Source: Datisca glomerata
Lineage: Eukaryota; Streptophyta; Magnoliopsida; Cucurbitales; Datiscaceae
DNA: 64,000 bases
Direction of reading: 5' to 3'
Assembly: GCA_003255025.1 (NCBI GenBank)
Contig: QANY01008070.1
Span: 272,304 to 336,303, forward strand
The translations under genes and the position numbers were made by a program. The number at the start of each line of letters is the position of its first letter. The stretch's first letter is position 1. The notes beneath the pieces are model-generated. The model saw nothing but the letters and a program-made list of their open reading frames with translations. It was not told where the DNA came from and did no database searches. Of the stretch, positions 20,266 to 34,100 are shown piece after piece.

Positions 20266-21155
20266 TTGATTTTAGTTTAATAAATGTGGAGCTCAAAGGA
20301 GAGAAATTTTGATTTCCCCTTTACTCTTCAGTTCCTTAAAATATAGTACAAATTTATGTCACGTTTACTTGTTGGATTTGGATAATAAATCCTGTGAATT
20401 TGGATTTATAATCCTAATCTAATGCTTACTAAAAAAATTTGTAAGGCCCATCACATTATTGAATTTGAAATCTAAGTTTTTATGAATTTCTAATCCAACT
20501 AAAAATAGGAGATTACAAGTCTAAATCTAAATATTTGTTGAATTTAATGTGCAAAGTAAAAAATATCCATTTCAAGTCATCACTCAAATCAATATTTTAT
20601 CACTCAAATCAATATTTTATCAACGGAAGGACATTATATTAAACTTATCTAATATAACATAATCTAAATTATCTAATCCTACATAATTCAAAATTAAATA
20701 TAATATTACAAATCTTAAATCTAAATTCTAAATCCAAAGCATTGTGGATGTTAGAAATCCACCGTCGATGATTCCGCCATGTGTTCATTTGAATGTCATC
20801 TGATGAACACAGGAGAAAAATGAACGTGAAGATATTTGCTTGACACCAGTGTGGTGCCTAACCTAATACACTCCGACGCTCAAGTCAGTGAAGTGAAAGA
20901 AAGGAAAAAATAGAGAATTCTGTATATAGAATTTTAATGTCATATCTCTTTGAGATTTTTTTTGCCTATATAGATAATTCAGCATTCATGTCCGAATACG
21001 AAGAGTCGTTTTTATTAATTACGAAAAATGGAGAATCTTTCATTAAATGCGGAATATGAAAGGATCATCAGTTTCATTTTTAATAAAGGCTTCATATCCA
21101 TTCCTCCTATTTGTGATTTATTTTGGTCTTGAGACACTACTGTGTGTCATTTGAT
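20266..21155. other. AT-rich intergenic DNA with a 20-bp tandem duplication
   Basis: No coding signal is seen. At 20581-20622 the unit CACTCAAATCAATATTTTAT is present twice in perfect tandem. The surrounding 20340-20760 segment is AT-rich with several GGATTTGGAT/ATCCAAA-like words, possibly an old MITE, but I could not define terminal repeats. Confidence 0.4.
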
Positions 21156-21189
21156 ATTACTGTTTCTCAGTCATATTGACTAAGTCTGA

Positions 21190-21365
21190 GTTCGGGATTC
21201 GACCTTTCGACCTTTGTGGTTTCGGCCTCATTCCACCTCGTATGAGGTTCGGTCGAAATGTACAGTTTGGCCATATTTTAGCTCGGCGAGATTCGGCCAA
21301 AATGTGAAGCTCGGCCAAATATGAACTTCGACCAAAATATAAGTTTCGGTCATATTTTGACTTTA
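21190..21365. repeat. Degenerate short tandem repeat of TTCGGCCAAAATAT-like units
   Basis: Variants of TTCGGYCAAAATRT occur about six times in about 170 bp (for example GATTCGGCCAAAATGTGAAG, GCTCGGCCAAATATGAAC, CTTCGACCAAAATATAAG, TTTCGGTCATATTTTG), spaced roughly 17-25 bp apart. It is a clearly repetitive, locally GC-richer island. Function unknown. Confidence 0.55.
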
Positions 21366-21439
21366 TGCTTTTTGAACTTGTAATCAATTGTTTGAGAATC
21401 CATAATACAATTATTGGACTCTCTACAACCATCAATCCA

Positions 21440-22985
21440 AAAAATTAATAAACATGCTCTTAGTTTGTTCTTGAATAGTTTGTAAATTTTATATATTGAA
21501 TGATTATATGATTAGCAACATAAATATTCATATAAATTAATTTTGGGAAATATATTAATATATTTGAAAATAATCCATTCATGATCTAATAATTTCTTAG
21601 CAATGTGACATATTGATGAAATAAAATTGTATACTATTCAAAGAGTAATATTATATTTAGTATAATACATCCACATTTTAATCTAACACATCTTACGTTA
21701 CATGCACTATATTTAAAAACTAAAACTTCTAATATATAAGTATCTAAAATTCATTCATTATATTTCTAATTTATCACTATGCAATTAATTTTATACACAA
21801 ACATGCAAGTCGCGTTGTTTGAATAATAATACTAAAATGTATAAAATATTATTTTAAACAAGTTTTTCATAATATTTATAGTAACATGACATGATTTCCA
21901 TCATTAATTTTTCTTAAGGAAAAAAACATTATTTTAACTATATTCCTAAAGTATGGTTTCTGAATCACAAAAGACTTGTTTTTTATTTTCTTTGATACAA
22001 TCCCAATTTTACTTTCAATACTAACAAATATATATGTTACCTTTTCTTCTTTTGAATGTGTATGTTTTGTCTCTTTAACGTGTATATATATATCTGTCTT
22101 TATTCATTAAATGGTTGGTCCATCTCTCCTTTTATCTAAATGATTTTTGAATAATGATCAAGCATTTCCCCTTCCGGTAGTAATCCCATAATTTGTGAAG
22201 TATTAGTTTGTAATCTTTTAACTCTTGCTTTCACCAATGTGTGTAGTTCGTGTTTTGAAAATGATAGCTTCTATTTTATTTTTGTATTATTTTTCTTAAT
22301 CATTCGTGACTTGTATCAGTCCACTATTTTAAGTAGAAGAAGTAACTTCCCTTTTTCGTTCCTCAAGAAGATGTTATACCGCTTGAGTTTTCTCAAATAT
22401 TAGATATGGTAATTGAAAGTATGATGAGATGAGAAGTGGAGTTAGGACTCAGATTTAATAGAGTCGTTGGTTCTGCTCATGTTTTTGTTTATGGTGTATT
22501 TTACATTATTGTAATATATATGCATACCTACACATGTATGAGAGAAAAAATAGTAATATCAAAATATAAAACCGCATTTGACAACTTTAAAAAATAAGAG
22601 ATGAAATTAAACTATTTTAGAATCTGATAACAGAAAGAGAGACACTCACCAAAATTTTAGAAAAAACGATGGGGTAGAAAATAACACTCATACATACTAT
22701 GACAGATATGAAATAGAAAGAGAGAGTCAAAATGGCTTTTGGTTTTGGAGGGAAAACTAAAAAGTGAGTTTAACCGGGAGTGAAAAAGGTTAAAATTCAA
22801 AGTAGAGTTTGTTAGGACTAAGGATTGTTCGAGTCTTGCACGAGTGTATTTATGCATGTAAGCAAAAGCTAGTTAAGCCTGCTGACCACTTCTCTTCCAA
22901 TAATACCCCTGCCTTTCACTTCTATTTTAATTTGATGGTAAAATATATAAGGGTATAGTAGTAATTTAACAATACCAATTGGATT
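21440..22985. other. AT-rich intergenic DNA upstream of the nuclear-protein gene
   Basis: No gene-like open frame, repeat array or transposon signature was recognised. The right-hand part presumably contains the promoter of the gene whose coding region starts at 25137. Confidence 0.4.
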
Positions 22986-22989
22986 GGCG

Positions 22990-23125
22990 GTCATCAGATT
23001 CATCACACGGAGCTTCCTCCTACAGTTTTACTTGATCAATGATCATTAGTCAGTTTTCGAAGCAGCTTCAATTCTTCGTCGATCGAGAGTAGCATGGACA
23101 TTGATAGTTGTTTTCATATCGGAGG
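22990..23125 (+). promoter_or_regulatory. Possible 5' non-coding exon of the 25137-34501 gene
   Basis: A CT/GA-mixed, less AT-rich stretch (TTCGAAGCAGCTTCAATTCT, then TTCGTCGATCGAGAG) resembles a 5' UTR. It is followed by a possible donor in GGAG/GTCAAG near 23125. The coding exon at 25137 is preceded by an acceptor at 25106-25107 (TTTGTCAG), so an upstream leader exon must exist. The placement is inference. Confidence 0.3.
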
Positions 23126-24412
23126 TCAAGGTTCGTATTCATCATAATATCGCTTCCAGTACGCTTATTTTCATTCGCTCCAAGTTGTTTGTACGTACTT
23201 CTGGGTATTTTTCGGCATTCAAGGAATGATTCCATTGGGGCTGTGTTTTCGAAGATTGATCGTTTAGTTCTTTGTCCTTATGAGTTTACATTGTTGTTGA
23301 TTGATTGGTTACGTGTTGTTGGATTGGTGAAGTGTGATTGAGGTAAGTTAGGAAAACAAAAACATTATTCTAATACCCAGAGCAGATAAATTGACGTAGG
23401 AGAGTATACATTGGATTGGGCACGCGTTCAGTTTATTGTAATTAATAGTAAGGAACGAAGAAATAAAGAATTTGTGGCCATTGGCAACTTTGGCAGAGAT
23501 TAAATTTAGCTGATAAAGTAAACTTCGGGAAATAGCCGGCCAAAATTAGAGAAAGAGGAAGAGAAGTAGGAAGAGATAGATAGAAGATGTCGTAAGACGA
23601 GCCACTTAATTGTTTATAGAGTTTCAAGGATTCTAAATTTTATAATTGGCGTGATATCATCAAGCAGATAATTATTTTGCTAATAATTCAATTTTAACAT
23701 CGAGTAATGTCTACGTATAATGGAAGCAATGGCTGAGCCTTCATTGCTTGCTTCTTGACTTTTGCTTCCCACCATAATTGATGAACTTAAGTAGTCTTTT
23801 GTCCTTAAGTGTCTGACCTGTATATTATTACAATGACAATGATCAAAGGGGCTGTCTAATAGTCGGTTATGTATTTCTCTTTTGTTTTTTTTGTAAGACT
23901 AGTGTGGATGGGAAAATCGGACTTCAGATCTTCTTTTAAGGAGAGAAAGATCACAACCAATTGGACTTTTAATCAGGCCACTTAGCTCATGTATTCTTTG
24001 TGATACTTGTGCAAAAATTGGAGTTGACTTGTGCAAATATTGGAGTTGATACTAGAAACCCGTTACACTTAGGAAGCTTTTGCTATCATATTGACTTGGA
24101 GTTGCTCTTATATAGTATTGACTAGGTACTACTTATATTTATTGACACATAATTTCATTGTCGTGATGAAATTAGTACTATCATTAATTACTGATGTTAC
24201 TATCATGGTGAAAATTTGAATCACATTGGTTTACATTTCGATTTTAGATTCTCATATTGCATATTGTCACTTTGCTTGTATGCATTTTTTGTTGTTGTTG
24301 TGCGATGAAGTATTAATTCATAACAAAATCATGAGAAAAGATAAGTACAACCTGAGGTCCAAAGTTTAGTGAATGTAAGAAAAGGTTGTGCGATGAAGCT
24401 TGTTCAAAAACC

Positions 24413-24780
24413 TTAACTGGGAAAGATACACCTGCTTTTCTCCTTGAGAAGGCTAAGAAACAAAGTAAAAACTTTACAATGTAAACTATGAGAACCTTGG
24501 AAAATTATATGATTCCTCTCCCTCCAAATTGACCGAAAAAGAGAGTCAACAGAACAACTTCCAGAAACCAAGTTCCTGAGAGTATTAGCTCGTCCAACAA
24601 AAAGCAAAACAGATGCATGACCCAATGTATCTTGAAATCCACCCTTTTTGTTCTTTTTCTTTATAGGAAACGAAGATTATATTAAAAAAGAAAAGAAAGA
24701 CAATAACAGTTTTGGGAGGATGAGAAATCCGCCAAAATCAAAGAAACAAAAAGACACCAAAACTCCACCCTTAAAAGTTT
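24413..24780 (-). pseudogene. LINE 3'-end fragment
   Basis: The minus strand at 24413-24625 encodes FRSIWRERNHIIFQGSHSL. The (L/I)WRERN pattern is typical of the zinc-finger tail that follows RT in plant LINEs. The adjacent 24640-24780 (minus) is T-rich with a tail that resembles the repeat at 4110-4215. Only a short relic remains, in the 5' intron or upstream region of the next gene. Confidence 0.4.
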
Positions 24781-25136
24781 CGAAATGTATTTATGTTTAC
24801 TCCAAGTTAGCTTGGCATTGTATAATATTAGATACTCTAACTAATTTTGCCTTATCAGAAGCCATTCTAAAAAAAGCAGGAAAGGGGGTCCTTACCATAC
24901 ATGAGAATCTGAGATCAAAGTTATGAATCTTGCTTTCTCTATGTTTCCCACATTTTTTCATAGGAATCTATTGTTCCTACATTTTCTTATAGGATTCTAT
25001 TGTTCCGCATTTTTTTGCTTTCATCCTTTGTAAGTGTTTTTTAAGTTGAATGTGGATGTGGCTTCTGATCACTTGGTTTTATCTTCTATACACAACAACT
25101 TTGTCAGGCATTACTGATTCGTGACGTGGGGGATGT

Positions 25137-28100
25137 ATGGAAAATCAGATGGTAACATCTAGCAAGTTTAACCTTGCCTCGGGTACACCTGATATACCAC
25201 TACAGTCCAAAGGACAGCATGGAACCCATATAGCTGATCCACTGGACAGATCTGGCAACTTCTGTGAAAGCATGGATAGTCCAGTTCCATCATCTCTTTC
25301 AAACTTGTCAAGAAATAGTTCTGCAGTAACACAGGGTGATGTATTGAACTACTTTCAATGCCTGGATTCTGATCCAAAATTGGTGGTTGCTGATTACAAG
25401 TCTAATCGTCAAGGAGACTTAAAGCGAGATTTGAGTCTTGCTCTCAACACATTACCAGATGATTCTCCATCTAGTTCTTCAAAAGGCAAGCCACTTGAGG
25501 AAATCAAGCGTGTCAGAACTGGTGTGTATGACTGCCATATCAAGGCTAGGTAATTTATCTTTATTAGGCAGTTCTTTCTATATCTTGCATTTTTACACAG
25601 ATACCATTTTCATAACAGTGTATTATTTGACAGAAAACGTGTAAAAACTCTCAATGAAACATTAACAGCATTTACCAAGTTCTTCCCAAGCGTACCGAAA
25701 AAGAAGAGATCTCGGCCAGAAGGCTTTCGTATTGGCCGGACTTGTTTGGCGTCCGCTGATCGGTTAGCTATGCGGAAAAATGTAAGCGAATTTCGAAATC
25801 ATAATCATGCCATGACTAGTGGTTTTGAACTTGAGCAGCAGAAATCAGATGTATGCACCGAAAATTCTGCTCCATACAAACGCACCAGAACTTCTTTGGT
25901 GGATGAAAGGGTGTGTATCTTGAACTTTTTCTGTAGTCAACATGTGCTTTATTTGCTTCTATAGTTAACATTGCATTCTCTCTGTGTATTTTATGTTATG
26001 TGACTGACCAAAGCGAATGAAATCGCTTGATTCACGTCTGATTCTCCATTCTTTCTCATAGGCTGAAGAAGTCATCTAAGGAAACATTCTGTTTCTCTTT
26101 CTTTTTGACAATCATATAAAACTATCATGGTTGATCACATTCATATCCTTGACTTTACTACTTTACCTTTGTGCTCGCATTTTCTGTCAATTTTCCTTTT
26201 TGCAAGTGTCATCGAACTTCCATCTTCAGACTTGCAGCTGTGTTCTATATCTTAATGTGTTTCCATTCAAATCGCTGTTCATTCTTAAGCCTTGTATGCT
26301 TTGTATGTGTATGCATATAGGTATTAGTGCACATGCAATTAGACTTCAAACGAATTGTTTGTGATTTACAGTTCAAGTTCATATACAACGATCTTGTATA
26401 TCGTTGCTTGTCTGGGTTTTCTTCTCGTTAATACCACTCTGTTTGGTATATTATTTTTTGCTGTATCTGTTGGTGCATCCTGTCTGGAGTCAGAGAGATG
26501 TTTAATCTTCGGAGTGGAATAATGATTATCAGGCCCATAGTTGGCATCAATACTTATTTGTTTAACCACTAATAGAAGTCTGATGTGTGTTCTGATCAAT
26601 CTAGATGGATGTGCATATTAGTGCTCCTGTTGGACAATCGGGGGCTGCAGGTAGGGACCAAAGATTTGCAAATATTGGCGCAGTTCAAAGGGAGGATCAA
26701 TCGTCGATTGGTGAAAAATCTAAAGTGAGAAAGAAGCGTTCGGGGGTAAAGCCAGATGTTTCTTCAAATACTTTATCAACAAAGCCCGTTGATGGCTTTC
26801 GCGAAGAAGCCAAGCAGAAATTTCAGCGGAGGTCAATTGTTAATGCACAAGCGCTGTTGAATAATGACTCCCATGGGTTCAGGTATGACTTCACAAACTG
26901 CTTTTCATTTTCCATCGTCCAGCCTAGTTAACATCTATTGAGCATGCATATATGTGGTGAGTTTGGCAATTCAAGTTGAATTTGCTACAGAATTAATTGG
27001 CCACTTTCTCATTTACAAATATATATTTGAAGCATTTATTAAAATTATTTATGCAAAGAACTCTTTGGGGATTTGTTATACATGGTTGTTATTCCCCGTT
27101 GAGAGGTTATAAAGCATGTGTTTTATAGACCACGACTTGCTAATAGGGCGGGAAAATCAGATGGTATTCCATGACAAACCAACTTGGGTGTGCGGTCATT
27201 CATACCTAGGAGTGAACTGGACAATAATTCCATTGTCGATGATAGGAAAGATCATTCTACTGGTACAGATAGGGAAAGGTTTAACTTCAAAGCAGTCATT
27301 AAGTACGCATATCATCCTCGCTACTCTATAGTCTTCTAATCACTTCCATAGCTGCTACTGCTATTCCTTGTAGGGTTCATTAATAAACTCACACTTTTAG
27401 ACATTAAAGAACTGCCTTCTAATGAATTTCTTTTCCTTTTATATCTTTGATCGGTGAAACTTCATTCCCTTCATCATTATTAGACTTTTAAACTCGGCTA
27501 TAAGTCGTTAAATGGACCTTACGTTTGCAATTCTTGGTGCTCTTTCTTTCTGTCTTTTCATTTTAGTTAGATGATGTATTGTACTAATTGTATCTACTGC
27601 TTAGGCCACTTGATGATTATTATTTTCCACCGCGACCTCCTTCAAGAATTAAAGTAAATGCAACGGTTCGGGGTCGACAATCAGGTTCTAGAAATGCACC
27701 TAAAATGTCCCCAACCGTACCTAATGAGTGGGAGCTTTCTCATTGTACGAATATGCTGTCTGATGTTGCTGGAGCAAACAATCGGAAATGCACAGCAGTG
27801 ATGCAGTCTACATCTCCAGTTTCCTGGGCATGCCAGAGGCCACATAAGACTTCTCGTGTTGCAAGAAGAAAAAATTTGGTTCCAATTGTTTCGAATGATG
27901 ACGATACTCCTTTGGATAGTGTTTCTGATGTTGTGGGCTCTGATTCTGGATTGGGATTTTCTAGAAGTTTGTCTCTGTCTGGCAGCTCTCCTCAGCAAGT
28001 TAAACTAAAAGGTGATACCTTGTCTTCTTCTGCCCCATCTGAAAGTGAGGAGTCAGGGGCTGCTGATATCAAATCCAGGGATAAGGCCAGAAAGTCAGCG

Positions 28101-31100
28101 GATTTAGATTATAAAGCTAGACAGTCTGCTCAAAAGGTATCCACACTAGCAGTTCCGTCGAGAAAGAATAAGTTGATCAGCGGGAAGGAGCTTGGAGCTG
28201 GAATTCAGAGACAAAGAAGGAATGGTCGTGCTATTACTTCCACAAGGTCTCTCATGCCAATGAGAGTTGCGGAGATTGGCAATGTTAGAACTGCAAAGCA
28301 TGCAAAGCAGCTAAGACGTGTCGGAGTTGAATTTAAAAAAACAGAAAGGTTAAACATTTTCCAGCTATTTATAATTAGGGTGTCTATAGATTCTTTTTGT
28401 GGTCTGATATTTGAAAATCTCATTGTCAATTCTTTACACAGCAAGGTGGGTCGTCCACCTACTAGGAAACTTTCTGACCGTAAGGCATATGCACGTCCAA
28501 AGCATGCAGAAACCAATGCAGAGGCTGATTTTTTTGGTAATTATTTCTACTAAGTTTATCAATCCTCAAGTTTTTCTCTCTTTTCTCCCAGACTTCATCT
28601 TTTTGTATTCAATTTGGCTAGCTGCGTCAGATGATGGTCACACAGAGCTGGTGGCCGCTGCAAATGCTGTCATTAATCCTTGTATTGTTCTCTCGTATTT
28701 TTCTGTAGTCTCTAATTGTCTATACGACAAATATATTTTATTTTTTATCAGACAAACTAATCAGATTATCTTTATAGGTAGAGCTTTTTCCAACTCATTT
28801 TGGAGCATGATGGAGCCTTATTTCGGTTTTGTATCAGACGCTGATATTACTTACGTAAAGCAACAAGTAATTCCCTACTTCGGAAGTAACACATATTTTA
28901 TCAGATCATTTATTATTGTTTGTGAAGTGTGTCTTTTATTGAGTCAAAATTGTAGGATGAATAATTTGCTGGGTTTTTTAAACTGTTGATAGTACTGTAA
29001 ATAAAAGTCAATTGGCAGAAGACTTCTATTTCATTAAGACATGACTTGACTAATTAGACCTACCAGTGCAGCATGGTTTTTCATTTGAGCCTGTCAGTTG
29101 GAAGACCTGCCAAGACTAAATATCAAATGATGATCCCAGTTGTGTTGCAATTTGTTCTTGTAGCATATAGATTTTTGAAATGAAATTGCTGATATTTGGG
29201 AAATCAATTATGAATGTGAATGAGAATTGCTGGATCCCTTCAATTAAACAGTACGAATTGTCCTAACTTTCTTGTTTAATTGTCAGGGAGATCCCCAGTG
29301 TACTGTTCCATTAACAACCACAGGTCCATGTAACATGGATGGTTGCTTGATGATTGACAATGAACTGGGACTTATTGAAGATGAAGCAAAAAGTCTTAAG
29401 ATTCCCCCAAAACAATTACCGCAGGATTCAGAGTGTGATAAAATTGTTCCTCTTTGTCAGAGACTCTTAGCGGCATTAATTCCAGAGGACATTTTTAGCA
29501 GTGGAAATGAAGAGCTCGATTCAAGCTTGGATCAACAAATGCTATTTAACCTTCAGTCTGCTAAAGCGACAGCTTTGGGAACCGATAATATCAATAAAGG
29601 ACCTGATCAGGGTGATCCTGAATGTGATAGAGTTGTCTCCCCTGGAAAATTGATGAAGTTAGCCTTCCCTCGTCATTCGACAAATAGTTCGGTATTGGAG
29701 CAGGAATTGATGGCTATAGTGGCATGTTCAGAGTTTCAGTATGATGAGATGCAGATAAATGAAAAGCTTCTTTTGGAGATCCAAAGCATTGGAATTTTCC
29801 CAGATCTAGTGGTAGGTTTACATTCAGTCCATAAAGCTCTTGTGTGAATATTGTTTCTCTCTCGCGAGAAAAAAAGGAGATAAGATAGACAAAAGAACCT
29901 TTATTGGAGGGTGGGTATTTTATCAAGTAGCTGATGATAGTCAGAAACAGTTATATGTTTTGAATATACACAATAAAGTATCGGGAAGTATCTGATCCTC
30001 TTTCTACTCAATTTTTTCTTTGTCCTTCCGGGTGGGCTAGAAGAATTGGACTCTTAGGAGTACATATATTTTATTGGAGATGCTTGAATATTTCTCATTA
30101 TGCCGTTTTATCCTAAGTTTAGGGCTTCATAATAAGTTGCCTGTTCTTTTTCAGCCTGACATTCCACAGATGAAGGATGAAGTGAGTGATGAGATTAGTG
30201 AACTGGAGGGGAGGCATCATAGAGAGGTATTTCCCTCAAGTTAAATCTCCCTTTCTTTCCCCATTGTACATTATTGCCGTTAGATTAGCATGACCATTTA
30301 GAGAAATGATGTTGATTCTGGTTTTAATAGAGCCACTCAACAGAGTTCGACGGTCAGGTTCTGTTGTCGATGAATATGAGGTTCCGACTTTGACTAATGG
30401 TTGAGTAATTGATGCAATAGGTTTTGAAAAAGAGAAGTTTGCTGGATAAATTGTTCAAGTCAGCCTCAGTAGCCAAAATAAATCAAGAAAAGTAAGTATT
30501 ATTCTTTGGCCTCCAATAGTATTCTTTTCACTTACTGACCAAAAAAGAGTTTTTTTTTTCTTTCACTTAACCTTGTACATATCAAAAGTGTTTGAATGAT
30601 ATGTTATTTTCCGGTTGCAGGGAATTTGAAAGACTTGCAATTGATAAACTTGTCGAGATGGCTTATGAAACATACATGGTAACTTATCTCTCAATGGCCA
30701 AACTAGTTCTCCTTTTTCTATTCCTCCTATTTGGGTACATGTTCTGGTCTTGGTATGTGACCTTATTTAGTCAAAATACAAAATTTGAGGACTCTAATGC
30801 ACCATTACTGCTAGCTGAAATGTTAAATTGATGGAGGACGGTCCGGTAAAATAAGGAAAAACCGTCTTAATCAGTCCTGGTGAGACGAACTCTCTCTCTC
30901 TGCACCTCTCTCTCATAAACAACATGGAAGTATCACTGAGAGACACGGTTGACAATTTTTCTTTCCATGGATAATTTAAAGAAAATTTTCAAAAACAGAA
31001 ACATGAAAGGGATAACTACATTTTATCTACCACAGAGACCCAATGAGAACTATAATGTTTCATGTTCTCATCAGTAACAAAAAAAACGCGTAGATTTCAT

Positions 31101-34100
31101 ACAATTGATTTTTTCATTTCTTTATATATATCTTTTGCTCTTCTCGCTGTTATTTCTCAGTGATTTATTGTATCATCTTCCTAAGCGTTGCTGTATTTGT
31201 TACTGATTTCAATTTATAGATGGGTGAACGTAAGTTTTATTTTACAGACTCGTAAAGTTCCCAATGCCGCTACTGGGAAGAGTTCCGGAGGCAAAATGAC
31301 CAAGCAAGCTGCTTTAGCATTTGTTAGAAGAACCTTGGATCGATGTCATATATTTGAAAACACAGGCACAAGCTGCTTCAGTGAGGCTTTATATAGGGAT
31401 ATGTGTGTTTCCTGGTCCAACAATCCCAATACTAAAGAACAAGCAGATCTCTTGGAACCCAAGAAACAGTATGCCTCCATCCATCCCTTGGAAGGTAGAG
31501 TTTCAGGTATTACTTTTAGTATCTTCTAGATACTTTGGAAATCCTTTTTATGTTGTATTCAGCTTTGTCAGTAGATCTAATTCTTGGCAACCAAATTGGT
31601 GAAGTTCTTAGTGGCCATAATCTGCAGATTCAAAGTTGTTTATTCGATATATTTTACTATATCCTTATGGGTAATTCTTTCCTGATTTTGTTTGATAGAA
31701 TGTCATTCGTTAATCAATCTTTAATATTTTATGCAGCTTGCAATGGTTCGAAGAACCATCGTTCACAATTTAATCATAATGCTGAAAACCAAGATATTAA
31801 TACTTGCCGTGTGCTTCAACCTGAATCTGAAAGAACTGCAGGCAAAGTTTCAGGTATTACTTTTAGTGTCTTCTAGATATTTGGAAATCCTGTTTATACT
31901 GTAATTACTTTTGTCAGTAGATCTATTTCTTGGCTACCAATTTGGTGAAGTTCTTAGTGGCTTTCATTAGTCTGCAGGTTCAAAATTGTTTATTCGATAT
32001 AATTTACCATATCCTTATGGGTGATTAGTTCCTGATTTTGTTTAATAGAATTTCATTTGTTAATCAATCTTTAATATTTTCTGCAGCTTGCATTGGTTCA
32101 AAGAGAAGTCCTTCACAAGTTAGTCATAATTCTGAAAACCAAGATATTAATGCTCGCCATGTGCTTCAACCTGAATCTGAAAGAACTGCAGGCAAAGTTT
32201 CAGGTATTACTTTTAGTATCTTCTAGATATTTTCTGGACATGCTGTTTATATTGTTATTACTTTGTCAGTAGATCTAATTGTTGGCGACCGATTCGGTGA
32301 AGTTCTTAGTGTCTTTCAGAGTCTGCAGATTCAAAATTGTTTATTCGATATATTTTACTATATCCTTATGGGTAATTCTTTCCTGATTTTGTTTAATAGA
32401 AATTCATTTGTTAATCCATCTTTAATATTTTCTGCAGCTTGCAATGGTTCGAAGAGCAGTCGTTCACAATTTAGTCATAATGCTGAAAACCAAGATATTA
32501 ATGCTAGCCATGTGCTTCAACCTGAATCTGAAAGAACTGCTGGCAAAGTTTCAGGTTTTACTTTTAGTATCTTCTATATGTTTTAGAAATCCCGTTTATA
32601 TTATAATTACCTTTGTCAGTAGATCTAATTCTTGGCTACCAATTTGGTGAAGTTAGTGGCTTTCATAGTCTGCAGATTCTAAATTGTTTATTCGATATAT
32701 TGTACTATATCTTATGGGTAATTCTTTCCAGGTTTTGTTTAATAGAAGATCAATTGTTAATCAATCTTTAATATTTTCTGCAGCTTGCAATGGTTCGAAG
32801 AAAAATCGTTCAAAATTTAGTCATAATGCTGAAAACCAAGATATTAATGCTAGCCATGTGCTTCAACCTGAATCTGAAAGAACTGCTGGCAAAGTTTCAG
32901 GTATTACTTTTAGTATCTTCTAGATATTTTGGAAATCCTGTTTATACTGTAATTACTTTTGTCAGTAGATCTAATTCATGGCACCAATTTGGAGAAGTTA
33001 GTGGCTTACATAGTCTGCAGATTCTAAATTGTTTATTCCATATATTGTACTATATCCTCATGTGTAATTCTTTCCTGGTTTTGGTTAATAGAAGATCATT
33101 TGTTAATCAATCTTTAATATTTTCTGCAGCTTGCAATGGTTCGAAGAGAAGTCGTTCAAAATTTAGTCATAATGCTGAAAACCAAGATATTAATGCGAGC
33201 CATGTGCTTCAACCTGAATCTGAAAGAACTGCTGGCAAAGTTTTAGGTATTACTTTTAGTATCTTCTAGATATTTTGGAAACCCTGTTTATATTGTAATT
33301 ACTTTTGTCAGTAGATCTAATTCATGGCGACCAATTTGGAGAAGTTAGTGGCTTACATAGTCTGCAGATTCTAAATTGTTAATTCCATATATTGTACTAT
33401 ATCCTCATGTGTAATTCTTTCCTGGTTTTGGTTAATAGAAGATCATTTGTTAATCAATCTTTAATATTTTCTGCAGCTTGCAAGGGTTCGAGGAGGAGAC
33501 GTTCAAAATTTAGTCATAATGCTGAAAACCAAGATACTAATGCTAGCCATGTGCTTCAACCTGAATCTGAAAGGACTGCAGGCAAAATTTCAGGTAGTAC
33601 TTTTAGTATCTTCTAGATATTTTGGAAATCCTGTTTATATTGTAATTACTTCTGTCAGTAGATCTAATTCATGGCGACCAATTTGGAGAAGTTAGTGGCT
33701 TACATATTCTGCAGATTCTAAATTGTTTATTCCATATATTGTACTATATCCTTGTGTAATTCTTTCCTGGTTTTGGTTAATAGAAGATCATTTGTTAATC
33801 AGTCTTTAATATTTTCTGCAGCTTGCATGGGTCCAAAGAAAAGACGTTCAAAATTTAGTCATAATGCTGAAAACCAAGATACTAATGCTAGCCATGTGCT
33901 TCAACCTGAATCTGGAAGAACTGCAGGCAAAGAAAATGCATGGTTAAACATGGTTAAGAGGAGACAATCGTTGCTTGACGACCTTAAAACCTATTGGTCA
34001 GGCAATGGAGAAGTAAAGAGGAGTGAGAGGGACAAAGATGACGGGAGACACAACAGAGAGAGATTATCTAGAAATGGAACAACTGAAAATGGACAACCAG

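Noticed and set aside
27163..27209. A 46-bp intron that would remove the in-frame TGA
   Set aside because: Too short for plant splicing, and joining the ends would shift the frame.
28411..28989. 192-codon frame over kinase-unrelated plus-strand DNA
   Set aside because: It runs through introns of the nuclear-protein gene; only 28622-28681 and 28778-28866 in it are coding exons.
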